Shown here: piece by piece, positions 1 to 24,145 of the stretch
Numbering within the stretch: the first letter of the stretch is position 1
Layout: each line of letters starts with the position of its first letter
Source: Dictyostelium firmibasis
Taxonomy: Eukaryota; Evosea; Eumycetozoa; Dictyosteliales; Dictyosteliaceae
Direction: 5' to 3'
Assembly (NCBI GenBank): GCA_036169595.1
Contig: CM069770.1
Coordinates: forward strand, 2,797,501-2,855,000
DNA: 57,500 bases
Program-made: the position numbers and the translations under genes
Notes under the pieces: model-generated
What the model was told of the DNA's origin: nothing
Databases searched by the model: none
The model's input: the letters and a program-made list of their open reading frames with translations, nothing else

Positions 1-1
1 C

Positions 2-4279
<4,278 letters not shown>

Positions 4280-4587
4280 CATTACAACTATTAATGAATA
4301 ATAAAAATATATAATTTTTTTAAAAAAAAATTTCATTTCTTTTCTTTTACTTTTTTTCTTCTTTTCCATATTTTATCTTAAAAAAAAGATTATCGAATAA
4401 TATTTTAAAAAGAGAGTGAGTCTGGTAATTAATTGGTGTTCGCAAATCTTCCAAAAATATCCATATAATTGTTATTTTAATTTCTTTTATTTTGGGAATG
4501 ATCAATGATTCTAAATATTCTTTGATGTTTTTTTTTTATTTTTTTTTTTATTTTTTTTTTTTTATTTTTAATTTTATTTTTATTTTT

Positions 4588-4631
<44 letters not shown>

Positions 4632-4698
4632 TTTTGAGTTTTTTTTTTTTTTTTTTTTCGATTTGTTTTATATATTTGTGTTGTTAATTTACAAGTAG
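4280..4698. other. Intergenic, poly-T rich
   Basis: The spacer between the homeobox gene and the TRIM37-like gene consists of long T runs at 4520-4660. The only less simple part is 4410-4460, which holds one copy (4427-4440, minus orientation) of an ACACCAATTAATT motif seen twice more in the window. The open frame over 4492-4698 only reads the T runs as Phe. Confidence 0.7.
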
Positions 4699-9542
<4,844 letters not shown>

Positions 9543-10104
9543 CCTAATCAAAACAAATACATATTTATTTTCTTTTTTTTCAGTTTCTTTTTTTTTTTTT
9601 TGTTTATATATTTACCAATAAAAAATATATTTTTTTGTGATGATTGAACTTTTACCACAAAAAAAGATTTTTAATTTTTAAAAAAGATTTTTATTTGTTT
9701 TTTTGTGTGGCTGACCAAAAAAAATAAATTTTTTTTTTGTGTGGGTTTGTTTAATTTTCTCAACGGTTTGATGAAGTTATCAATGGTGAAGGCAAAGTTG
9801 AGGACGACTTGATTGTCCCAGAAATGAATGATAAAGTAACCAGGTAACTCCAGTTGGACAAGCTCTACTTTATCAATTTAAAACTCAACTCAACTCAAAT
9901 CATTGGATAATCTCGGTTTCAATCTCCAATTAGACCAAACTAACCCAGATTAAAAACCTTTACCACATTATTAATATTTAAATATCTCTAAGTTTAATAT
10001 GGTTTAATTTTTCATTTTCATTCTTTAAAAGAAATAATTAATTTTTTTTAATTTTGTTTTTTTGTTTTTTTTTTTTCGAAAATATATTTTTTATTTGGAT
10101 TTAT
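9543..10104. other. Intergenic with a patch of decayed coding-like sequence (9761-9960)
   Basis: The spacer lies between the 3' ends of two convergent genes. Most is A/T runs, but 9761-9960 has clearly higher GC and codon-like composition. On the plus strand short coherent stretches such as FDEVINGEGKVEDDLIVPEM and SLDNLGFNLQLDQTNPD can be read in different frames, with stops between them. I cannot name the parent gene. It is most likely a relic of a gene fragment. Confidence 0.45.
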
Positions 10105-11918
10105 TTAATTTTTTTTTGATCCTTGTGGAGAATTACCTGGCCAGTTATAGCCTAAAGATCTAATGAAACCAAATCTTTTTGACAATTCATCAGCAGATTT
10201 TGGTCCACGTGAACCAAAGGTGTATGGCTCTGGTTTGATCTTTTCTTTTTCGATTTGATCGAGTAATGGTGTAAATATTTGCCAAGCGACATCCAATTCA
10301 TCATCTCTGACGAAAAGATTATGATCTCCTTTAATTGCATCAAGAATTAAACGTTCATATGCATCTGGTAAATCAAGATTTTCAAATCTATGACGATATG
10401 ATAAATCTAACTCAGTTTGTTCAATTTTCTAAAATAATAAAATAAAAACTAATTAGTATTATGATGATGATATGAACCCAATATTATTAATTATTAAAAA
10501 AGAAACAAACATTTTCTAAACCTGGTTTTTTTGATAATAGTTTTAAGTAAACAGCTTCACCAGGTTGAATTCTCATGACTAATTCATTTCTAGAGATATC
10601 ATCATCAGAGAATAAAAAGTTATCAGGACGTTTGAATTGAATTCTAACTTCGGTTTTTCTTTCATCCAAAGCTTTACCACATTTTAAGATGAAAGGCATA
10701 CCTCTCCATCTTGGATTATTAATATGGAAGACTGCAGCAGCGTAGGTTGGAGTAACTGAATCCTTTGGAACACCTTCATCGTCTAAATATGCTGGTATTT
10801 TACCCTCTGGGTCAGAGGTATATTGACCGAGTACAACTTCATTCATTTTAATTGGTTGAATACAACGAAGCAATTTAACTTTCTCATTGGTGATATCATC
10901 GGCATTCAATGAAACTGGTGGCTCCATTGCAACTAATGAGAGTACCTGAAGTAAATGATTTTGCATTACATCCCTAATGATACCAAATTGATCGAAATAA
11001 CCACCTCTACCTTCGGTACCAATGTCCTCTTTAAATGTGATTGTAATCGAAGAGATATGTGATTTTGACCATAATGGCTCGAAAACTGCATTGGCAAATC
11101 TCAATACCATTAAATTTTGTACCATCTCTTTACCCAAATAATGATCGATACGGAATAAATCCTTTTCTTTGAAAAGTTTACCCAATTCACTTACCAACTC
11201 CCTTGACGAGTCTAAATCACGTCCAAATGGTTTTTCAACGATAACTCTTGACCAACCATTCTTGGAGATCAATGATCCATGAATACCAATACTAACATCA
11301 ATGAAAATTGATGGTGGAATTGCCATATAGAATAAACGATTGGATCTCTCAACACCACTTTGTTTCTTTTCCTCAGCTGAAATCAACTTTTCAAATTCAT
11401 CATATGATGCTTTCTCATCATATTTACCTGAATGATAATGTAATAAACTTAAAAACTGTTTCTTCTTTTCTTCATCACCTTTTAATCTAATATTAAATTA
11501 GTTATTAATATTTCATTTTATAAAATGATTAATAAAATAGATTTTTTTTATATTTAACAATTTTCAGGTCCAAAAAAAAAAAACTCCGAAATCCATTTTC
11601 AACATAAAGTCAAAAATAAAATAATTTTGAATTTATATCCAATGAGAGTGGCGGTTATTATGTAAATAAATAACTTTTGGAACAGTTATTATTATTATTA
11701 TTATGATAATTAATAAAATACCCTTTTGAGATTCTGGCCTTAAAATCGTTAATTTCAATGTGTGATCTAGCATAACCATAAATGATAGTGTTGCTTGGTA
11801 ATAAATCTCTAAGGTATAAACCAAAGAGTGCCGGGTAGGTTTTTTTCTTTGCTAGATCACCTGATGCACCTAAAATAATCACAGTCAAAAGTGAACGAGA
11901 GTCTGGTGTTGTTGTCAT
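10105..11918 (-). CDS. g6pd: Glucose-6-phosphate 1-dehydrogenase
   Basis: Three exons on the minus strand, 11918-11722, 11486-10511 and 10428-10105, splice in frame to about 498 residues, the normal family length. The enzyme oxidises glucose-6-phosphate with NADP+ in the first step of the pentose phosphate pathway in the cytosol. The N-terminus carries the dinucleotide-binding motif [18 protein letters not shown]. The substrate-binding and active-site signature RIDHYLGKE is present, followed by [12 protein letters not shown], and the C-terminal half matches the G6PD C-terminal domain ([12 protein letters not shown] near the end). The start ATG at 11918 is the first in frame and lies just before the nucleotide-binding strand. 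It converges with the TRIM37-like gene. Known in this species as a duplicated pair, g6pd-1/g6pd-2 (recalled). Confidence 0.96.
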
Positions 11919-12614
11919 TGTATTATTGTTATTATTATTTTTATTATTATTAAAATTTAAATAATAATTATTTATAAAAAAGTTTCTAAAACAAAAATAA
12001 TAATAAATACAAAGTATAATTATAATAATATATAGTTAGAGAAATAAAAAAAATAATGGATGTAAGAATATTTTTCAGAAAATTTGGTTTTTATTACAAA
12101 AAAAATTGAAATAAATAATAATAAAAAAAAATAAAAAAAAAAAAAAAGAAATAAAAATAATAATAAATAAAATTTATTACAATATTAATACAGTAATTAT
12201 TAATTTTCCAATGCTGTGCATGTAAAATAATACATACAAATGAATAGATGTGCTTAATGTTTTTTAAAAAAAAAAAAAATTTTATTTTTTTAGGGTGTGG
12301 GTATAGTTTATTATTTGGTAATAAAAAAAAAGAAAAAAAAAGAAAGAATTTATAAAAAAAAAAAAAAAAAAAAAAAAAGTCACTCTATGAACACACCAAT
12401 TAATTTTTTAAATTAAATTCGAAAAAAATAAATTTTTTATTTTTTTTTTTTTTAAAAATTTGAAACTCCCGAAGATTCTTTTGGTGGAGGAGCTTTTTAA
12501 AATTCCCGAGTTGATTGGTTTTTGGTCATCTATTTATCTATAACCAAATGAATATTTCAAAATTTTCAATTAATTCTTACTATTATTTGTTTATTTAATT
12601 TAAAAGTGATTGGG

Positions 12615-12657
<43 letters not shown>

Positions 12658-12729
12658 AATAAAAATATGAGAGATTAAATTTTAGATATTAAATTATTTA
12701 TTTTTATTCTTTTTTTTAAAGTATACTTT
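11919..12729. other. Intergenic, mostly A/T runs
   Basis: Upstream region of the G6PD gene. It consists mainly of poly-A/poly-T and AAT-type repeats. The only distinct element is a copy of ACACCAATTAATT at 12393-12405. No reading frame or RNA gene is evident. Confidence 0.6.
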
Positions 12730-13035
12730 TTGTGATGCTTTAGTATATCAGGAGAAAAGTTTACTCGTGCTAATTTGCTTTTGGAAAGTACTGACCAATA
12801 TGGCAGATCGGATAACTACATAATTTGCTCTAGCAATGGTCTGTTCCAAGTAGTCTCTTTACGTCGTAAGGAAGACAAAATCATCAATGATCATCTTGAT
12901 CCTGTTGGTAATTAATTGTTGGAATAGCGTAGTAAGCAGGTTGGTATCCTCTCTATAATGAGCTTTTAAGTTTAGTACATCTCTATGTTGAATAGCTAAG
13001 AATAGAGGCACTTCTTGTCCATTGTTCATTTTTTC
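12730..13035. pseudogene. Isolated gene-like patch, unidentified, coding-like on both strands
   Basis: A 300-base island of balanced composition inside A/T runs. On the minus strand an ATG at 13028, with a good Dictyostelium start context (run of A before ATG), opens a 56-residue frame beginning MNNGQEVPLFLAIQHRDVLN and ending near 12858. On the plus strand about 12740-12917 is open for roughly 57 codons, includes NYIICSSNGLFQVVSLRRKE and ends DHLDPVGN. Neither matches a family I know. It could be a short real gene, a gene fragment, or remains of two fragments joined head to head. Confidence 0.35.
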
Positions 13036-13073
13036 GAGTTAAGTTTGGTTGGTGGTGTGATTTTTTTATTTTA

Positions 13074-13123
13074 TTTTGTTTTGTTTTGTTTTGTTTTGTT
13101 TTGTTTTGTTTTGTTTTGTTTTG
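13074..13123. repeat. TTTTG pentanucleotide tandem repeat
   Basis: About ten uninterrupted copies of the five-base unit TTTTG, directly next to the unidentified gene-like patch. Confidence 0.95.
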
Positions 13124-13353
13124 TGTGATACAATTTGAAAATTAATATAAATAAATTACGATAAAAATAAAAATTAAATTTATTGCTGTGGGTTTTTTTT
13201 TTTGTTATTTCAATAATTTTTTTTTTATTTTTTTTATTTTAATTACCAATTTCAGTATTTTAAAAAAAATAATAAAAATGGGAATGAGTTTCCTATTTAC
13301 ACTTTTTTTTTTTTTGTGAGGATTTTATTTTTAAAAATATAAAAAGTAATAAA

Positions 13354-13625
13354 ATGTCATCAGATAATAATAATAATGATACAAAACAACCACAATAAGT
13401 AGTTGAATAAGTGGATGAAGTGATTCAATTGCACGAATTAGTTCAAGTGTATGTAATAATTATAGTAATTTTTTAATTTATAAAAATATTTTAATTTTAT
13501 TGTTTTTTAGACCAGAACAACCAAGAATATGTCATCATATTTAAGATTGTCGTTGAGGTGGGGAAAATCTGCCACCTTTGACCACAAATAGACCAGTCAA
13601 AGATACCTCGTAAAAATTACCATAG
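13354..13625 (+). pseudogene. Small two-exon gene relic with in-frame stops
   Basis: An ATG at 13354 begins MSSDNNNNDTKQPQ. The frame continues with coding-like composition and a proper 62-base intron (13449-13510, GTATGT..TTTTTTAG), then PEQPRICHHI, and fades out near 13625. Several in-frame TAA codons and one TGA interrupt it; each stop sits where a single C-to-T change from CAA or CGA would explain it. The intact splice sites suggest a recently inactivated gene. It could also be a 14-residue peptide gene by chance. I recognise no family. Confidence 0.4.
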
Positions 13626-13824
13626 CAAATTTTAAAAAAAAAATTATTTTTAATTTATAATTTAAATGCCAAAAAAAAAAAAAAAAAAAAAAGAAATTTT
13701 CAAAAAAAAAAAAATTCACAAAATTCGTTACACAACTAATTTTTTTTTTTTTTTTAATATAATTTTTATTTTTAAAAAAAAATAATTGCGCACAATAAAA
13801 TAAAAAAAAAACAAATAAAGAAAA

Positions 13825-14709
13825 ATGACAGATAAAAGAGTACCATCAGTTCAAGTATCATCACTTCGTGTTGGTATGGGAAGTACATACCTAAAAACAA
13901 GAAAAGATGATGAATATAGTGACAAAGAAAAACAAAAAGAAGAGTTAAAACAAAGAGAATTAAAATCATTAGAAAAGAAATCAGGTATAAAAATTGAGGA
14001 TACATCGATGGAGAAAGATAAAGAATTATTAAAATTAAAGAATAGATTAATAAAGGAAGAAGAAGAGGAGGAAGAAAATAGTAAAACATCAACTACAACC
14101 ACTACATCAAATATAAAGAAGAGAAAAGGAATAGATGATGATGACACAGATAGCTCAGATAGTGATAGTGATAATGATGATTCAGATGACAATATCAAAA
14201 ATAACAGGAACAATAAATTTAAAAAAGTTGAAAAAAATGATTCAGACGATAGTGATTCAGATGATAATGAAAATGATGATTCTGATGGTTCTGATGAATC
14301 TGACGATGAAGAGGAATTAATGAAAGAACTTGAAAAAATTAAAAAAGAGAGAGCAGAGCAACAAAAGAAAAAAGAGTTGGAAAGACAACAAGAATTAGAA
14401 AAAGAACGTTTAGAGAGAGTAGCTCATGGCAATCCTTTATTAAATAATAATAATAGTAATAATAATATCAATAATGGCGATTATTCCATAAAGAAAAAGT
14501 ACGTAATTTCTAATACTAATAGCCCTTAAAAAAATACTTATTTTATTAACTTTTTATATTCTTTTTTTGTTTTTTCAATAAACAGTTGGTTTGACGATGG
14601 TGTTTTTAAAAATCAGGCCAGAGATGAACCTGTTGTAAAGAAAAGATTTATTAATGATACAACTAGAAGTGATTTTGCTAAAAAATTCTTATCAAAATAC
14701 ATAAAATAA
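13825..14709 (+). CDS. cwc15: Pre-mRNA splicing factor CWC15 (Cwf15) homologue
   Basis: Two exons, 13825-14498 and 14586-14709, give 265 residues. The C-terminal 110 residues match CWC15 well: [16 protein letters not shown], a GNPLLN motif, then [10 protein letters not shown] and the near-invariant ending [15 protein letters not shown] with SKYIK. CWC15 is a component of the Prp19-associated (NineTeen-related) complex of the active spliceosome, in the nucleus. The middle is a highly acidic Ser/Asp-rich stretch, as in animal CWC15. The first 75 residues are charged and do not show the usual CWC15 N-terminal motif that contacts snRNA, so the N-terminus is divergent or an upstream exon was missed. 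The ATG at 13825 has a typical A-rich context. Confidence 0.85.
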
Positions 14710-14812
14710 ATTTAATTAATTTTCTACAAACAAGTCTAAGTTATGAAAAAGAGTTATTTATTTAATGATGGTTAATGAAATTATTTGTTTATTATTGTTT
14801 TTATTGTTGTTC

Positions 14813-17153
14813 TTATTTTTTGTTACCAAAAGGTATTAATTCAAAAGAGCCAATATTAGGATCACCAAAAATTATTTCAAAACCACAGGAATACAAAAGA
14901 TACTCTTCTATCATACAATTATCATTAACTTGAATACCATATTCTCTGAATAGGTGTGGGGCAACTTCATCAATATTATTATTGTTATATGTAGATAATA
15001 GATCATATCTAATAGTTTCATGAAGTTCTGATAAGTTTCTTCCAGGAGAATCCAGTGAATTAATTCTATCACATACTGACGAAGTAAATTTTGTCAATCC
15101 ATCTTGATATTGCCTCAAAGTTGGAGAACACAAGTAAGCAGTACCTAATAATTATTTCCATAATTAATAAATTTTTTTTTCATTTTTTTTTCTTTTAATT
15201 TATACATACCATAACAAAAATCATTTTGGAAAATATCTTGAGTACTACCTTTATAAATTTCATCAAAAAAATTCTTTGGTGTTTCATTTTTATTATAGGT
15301 ATCTAAAATGAATAGATTCCTATTGAAGGAGTATATACCTTTAGTTAGGTTATTATTTGCTAATAAAAAAATTTGTTGTCAATATTAATTAGAATGTTTA
15401 CATTAGTAATGGATACATACTATATTTATTTTCTTTGGTTTTTATTGTTTCTATTATTGAATTTAACAATTGATTATTATCACACTCATTTTCATGAAAG
15501 TATATAATAAAATCAATGTTTGAATTTTGAGAAAGATATTTTTCAAGAATTTGTTCCAATGACTCGATATTTCTAAATAATAGACATTCAATGCCTTTAT
15601 TAGACAAGGATTTTTTAATTTCCCTAACATTTTCATTTTGCTCATTGTTTTCGAAAAGTAGATATTTTTTTTTTCTATTCTCTATCAACTTTTTAAAAGG
15701 GTTGAGTATTTTTTTTTTAAAATTATAAATTAGTAATTACTGTATATTTAATAATTACCCTTACTTTTGATGATTGTGATTTATTTTCAAAAATAATATT
15801 ATTTGTAGGGTCCCCATTTTTGTTAAATTTAAAATTGTAGGAACCTAAAACTGGTGAGCCAAAAATAATTATAAGTTTAAAAAGTAAATAATCTATTAAA
15901 TTTTTTTCGTAATCTGTAGTGATTTCATTACTGTTTAATTGAATTTCTTTTATTAAATTATCAAAACTACCAAAACGTTTTGAAATGAAATTATTAAGAA
16001 GTTGAGTTTTCATTTCCTCCACTATTGTTGAAAGATTTTTTTTTTCATTTGATTCTATCGAATCACAAAGAGATGAGGTAATTATCGAAATTCCTTCTTC
16101 ATCGTTGTTTGCTCCATTTTCTATTTTTTCGAAACTTTCATCTGTTGTAGTAATGGTTGTAACTGTGGTATAAGTTGTTGTAGTGGTATTTAAATTATTA
16201 TTTGATATTGAGTTTAAACTAGTTGTAGTTGTAGTAGTTGTTAAATTATTATTTAATATAAAAGGTGTATATATAAATCCAATTTCTAAATGAAAAAAAT
16301 AAATGGTTAGACTTTGGTATTTTTTTAATTAAAATATAATTTTCTTAATGAGAGAAAGAATCGATAAATATTAAATTAATTTTTACATACTTTTCATATT
16401 TGTTTTAATATTTAATGGTTTAAATTCGGATTTGTTTAATATTGCATCTAATGGGTTTTTGAAGTTATTGTAATCCAAAATAATTAATTTCTCCCAAGAT
16501 AGAACTACTCCTTTTATTAGATGTATTTTTTCTTTTTTTTTAAAAAAAAAACTAAGTAAATTAAAAAATAAATGAAAATAAAAAGAAAAAGTGGAGTTAC
16601 TTACTTAAATTATTCTCTTTATCTTCAAGTTTTTTTAATAAAATATTAAAATCAACTTTTTTATTGATCAGTTCATCTGAATCATTAAATCTTTTAACCA
16701 TTGATGATAGATTAATTTGATTTCCTGTACATTCTAATGGCCCATAATAGTAAAATAAAAAAAACACCTTTGTTTCATTGCTTGTAAAATTATTTTCAAG
16801 AAATTTATTAAAAAAATTTAAAAAATCTAGTTGGTTATTATCATTTGAGTAACATTCAAACCCTACTATACCTAATGTTTTCTTTAATTTCACTGTATTA
16901 TTAATTGCAATTTTATCATTTATGTCGCTAACAAAAATCAAACCTATTTTTTTTACTTTTCTATTTAGGTGTTCCTTTATTTTTTTTTTTTTTTTTATTT
17001 TTATAGGATTATTAATAAATTATTTTATTTTTTTGACATAGCTCTACTAATAGTTATATTTTTAATTACCACAATATCATCTTTAACATCACTGTTTTTA
17101 CTTATGTCACTCTTTGATGCATCAATAATTCCTTTTAAATTTTCTCTTTCCAT
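14813..17153 (-). CDS. Protein with two tandem caspase-fold-like modules lacking catalytic residues
   Basis: Seven exons keep one frame: 17153-17070, 16974-16605, 16531-16391, 16285 to about 15765, 15688-15421, 15359-15210 and 15144-14813, about 621 residues. An alternative donor six bases later would lengthen exon 4. Two halves repeat the same order of motifs. Each has a hydrophobic strand (GLIFVSD; KYLLFEN), a helix and second strand (TLGIVGFECYSND; LSNKGIECLLF), a His-loop position (FFLFYYYGPLEC; FIIYFHENEC), a Cys-loop position (KLIILDYNNFK; NLFILDTYNKN), a p10-like strand (GFIYTPF; DFCYGTAYLCSP with FTSSVCDRI), and an ending IIFGxPxxGS. This order resembles peptidase family C14, but the His-Gly and the Cys after ILD are missing in both halves. 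A Thr-rich linker lies in the first half. The catalytically dead caspase-like call is my inference; the duplication is visible. Confidence 0.6.
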
Positions 17154-17419
17154 TTTTATTATTTATATATTTTTTTTTTTTTTTATTTTTTTTTTTTTAT
17201 TTTTTTAAGTTTTTTTATGATGAAATTAGTGATACCAATAATTTAATTAAATTTTAGAAAAAAAATAAGAAATTAAATTAAAAAAACTTAATTTTTAAAA
17301 AAAACAATAAAAAAAAAACAAAAAAAAAAAAAATTAAAAAAAAAAATAATAAAAAAAATTTGATTATTAAAAAACCCACATTTTCGAAATTTTTTTTTTT
17401 TTTTTTTTTTTAATTTTTA

Positions 17420-22062
<4,643 letters not shown>

Positions 22063-22215
22063 GTTTTTTTTTTTTTTTTTTATTTATTTTCTAACCCACA
22101 TTATATTTGTGTAAAATTAATAATAAAATAAAAAAAAAAATTTTCACAAAAAAAATGTGGTAGTGATTCATTTTGTGATGTAAATTTCTTTTTTTTCTTT
22201 TTTTTTATTAATTGT

Positions 22216-22246
<31 letters not shown>

Positions 22247-22490
22247 ATTTTTTTTTTTTAAAAAAAAATATGTCACACCACCAAGTGGTGAAATCACTTT
22301 TTTTTTTTTTAGGCTAATTTTGTATTTAATTTTAGAAGATATAAAAATAGAAAATATGTTGAGGAGTGATAAAAACCCCAATAAAAAAACATTATATTGT
22401 TTTTTAAAATTTTTTGAAAAAAAAACATTTATTTTTTTTTTTCTTTTTTTCTTTTTTATTTTTTTTATTTTTAAATTTTTTTTGGTGTTT

Positions 22491-22562
22491 ACAAAATTAT
22501 TTACAAAATTATTTACAAAATTATTTACAAAATTATTTACAAAATTATTTACAAAATTATTT
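22491..22562. repeat. Six perfect copies of a 12-base tandem repeat
   Basis: Unit ACAAAATTATTT repeated six times without a mismatch, followed by a partial copy. Confidence 0.95.
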
Positions 22563-22843
22563 ACAATTTTTTAGTGAAATCAATGAGAATGTGATACTTT
22601 TTTCTTTTTTTTTTTCCAATTTAAAAACATATAAATAGTTAATAATTTAATTAATTTAATTTTTTACATTTTGTTTGGTATACAATAAAATAAAAAAAAA
22701 AAAAGATTTTTACAAAAAAACAATCCATTGGAGCGATAGGATAAATGTGGTAAAAAATTAATTTGTTGTGGTAATGAAAAAGGTGAATAAAAAAATAAAA
22801 TAAAATAAAATAAAATACCCACTTTGAATTTTTTTTATACCAT

Positions 22844-22871
<28 letters not shown>
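22844..22871. repeat. AC dinucleotide microsatellite, 14 units
   Basis: Pure ACAC repeat of 28 bases, unusual in this A/T-dominated spacer. Confidence 0.95.
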
Positions 22872-22874
<3 letters not shown>

Positions 22875-22938
22875 AAAAACTTTTTCTTTTTTACAATTGC
22901 ACACAGGAAATTTTTTTTTTTTTTTTTAAACTTTGTCT

Positions 22939-23689
22939 CTATAAAATTTGTAGAAAATCGATTTGATCTAAAGTTAAAATATTATAAGAGATATTTTCAA
23001 CCTTTTCTATTAATCTTAAACCTATGTCTTCATATCCTATTAAATTGTTGTGTATATTATTTATAGTTTGAATTCTCCATTGATGTATTGAATCGTTTTG
23101 AGAATTGATATCACCAAATATAGGAATTTCTAAAATGGAAAGATTTACATCACTTGGTAATAACAAGTACTCTTTGACTAAAAGTGTATCAAAATGTTTA
23201 ATTAAAAGGAATCTTCTTAATTCTGTTATTGAGTTACAAAGTTCATTCAAACTATTTATCATTAAAATCCTGTCATTTTCAGATAACATTTCTTGAGTGT
23301 TATAATTTTTTAATGTTGAGAAAACTATATTAATTTCATTAAATCTATCGATAAACCATTTATCAGAATCTCTTAAATTATTTTTGTAATGATATTCAGA
23401 ATTGTAAATCCATTTGGACAAAGATAAAATGATTTCTTTATAATCAAAGAAAATTTCAAAATTTTCAAAATTGTTATCACTACTATTTTCTTTTAAACCA
23501 ATTACTATACCATTTAAATTTTCAAACAAAAACAAACCTATGTTATTTTTATTATTATAATTAAAAAAAAAAAAAAAAATTTAAAAAAAAATTAATTTTT
23601 TTTTTTTTTTTTTTTGTTTTTTTTTTTTTTTACATACAAATTTCAAACCTTGTTGGATTTTCAAAAACATATAAAAGAATTTCCGACAT
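22939..23689 (-). CDS. Unrecognised protein, member 1 of a tandem paralogous pair
   Basis: Two exons, 23689-23638 (MSEILLYVFENPTRFEI) and 23537-22939, splice at phase 1 to 216 residues. No signal peptide or membrane segment is obvious; the protein looks helical. It shares a core with the next minus-strand gene: WIYNSEYHY..WFIDRFNEI..ENDRILMINSLNELCNSI here, against WIGNSSYYY..WFLKRFNDI..NNDRIIIFNNLNLIADLI there. Both genes place their single intron very near the start at phase 1. The upstream region (minus orientation) contains a strong hairpin and CA-rich boxes. I do not recognise the family. It might be a Dictyostelium-specific helical domain. Both the real-gene call and the pairing are well supported by conservation. 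Confidence 0.75.
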
Positions 23690-23921
23690 TGTGTATAAAA
23701 TGTTTTTTTTATTATTATTATTTTTTTTAATTTTAATATTTGATTATTTTATTTGTTATAGAAAAAAAAAATAAAAAATAAAAAATAAAAAATAAAATGG
23801 TATAAAAAAAAATTTGTGTTTTTAAAAAAAAATAAATAAATAAATAAAATAAAATTAAAAATGCTGCTTTATTGAAAAAAGGTGGTTAAAGGGGAATTGT
23901 AAACTACAAAATCTAATTTAC

Positions 23922-23957
<36 letters not shown>

Positions 23958-23966
23958 ATACAATGA

Positions 23967-24041
23967 ATTATAGACAGGTGGTAAACCACACTTCCCACAT
24001 TTAAAAAACTTCAGAAGTGTGGTTTATCACCTGTCTATAAT
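23967..24041. repeat. Long hairpin: 28-base inverted repeat with a 19-base loop
   Basis: Left arm 23967-23994 and right arm 24014-24041 are reverse complements over 28 bases with one mismatch, which is a G-U pair in the plus-strand transcript. The arms have much more G and C than the surroundings. The loop is 23995-24013. It could be a small-RNA precursor, a small inverted-repeat element, or a transcription or recombination structure. Confidence 0.85.
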
Positions 24042-24058
24042 ATTCTGAATAATATTCC

Positions 24059-24145
24059 GCCCCACCCCCTACCACAAAAAAATTCGATTATTTTGTGTGT
24101 CATCACACATATACTTCCACACACAGACAAAACTCTCACCACACT
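24059..24145 (-). promoter_or_regulatory. CA-rich boxes resembling GBF-binding G-boxes
   Basis: Clusters CCCCACCCCCTACCAC, CATCACACAT, CCACACACAG and CTCACCACAC lie within 90 bases, about 370-460 bases upstream of the minus-strand gene starting at 23689. On the minus strand these read as TG-rich boxes. Dictyostelium G-box factor binds paired TG-rich half-sites in promoters of genes switched on at aggregation, so developmental control of the downstream gene is a reasonable guess. The hairpin lies between these boxes and the gene. Confidence 0.35.

Larger units (their letters stand above)
22063..22938. other. Intergenic upstream of the Roco gene with simple repeats
   Basis: Holds A/T runs, a short palindrome CACCACCAAGTGGTG near 22277, the 12-base tandem repeat at 22491-22562 and an AC dinucleotide repeat at 22844-22871. 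It lies between the start of the Roco gene and the 3' end of the next minus-strand gene, so it should contain the Roco promoter. No gene is seen; frames across it merely read the repeats. Confidence 0.6.

Noticed and set aside
4492-4698. Open frame rich in Phe upstream of the TRIM37-like gene
   Set aside because: It only reads poly-T DNA; no codon bias or complexity.
13354-13625. A variant genetic code with TAA read as Gln
   Set aside because: All clear genes in the window use TAA as stop and CAA for Gln, so in-frame TAA in the small relics is better explained by mutation.
22320-22638. Two overlapping frames across the 12-base tandem repeat, and the idea that the repeat is a CRISPR-like array
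   Set aside because: The repeat is contiguous with no spacers and the organism is a eukaryote; the frames merely translate the repeat and T runs.
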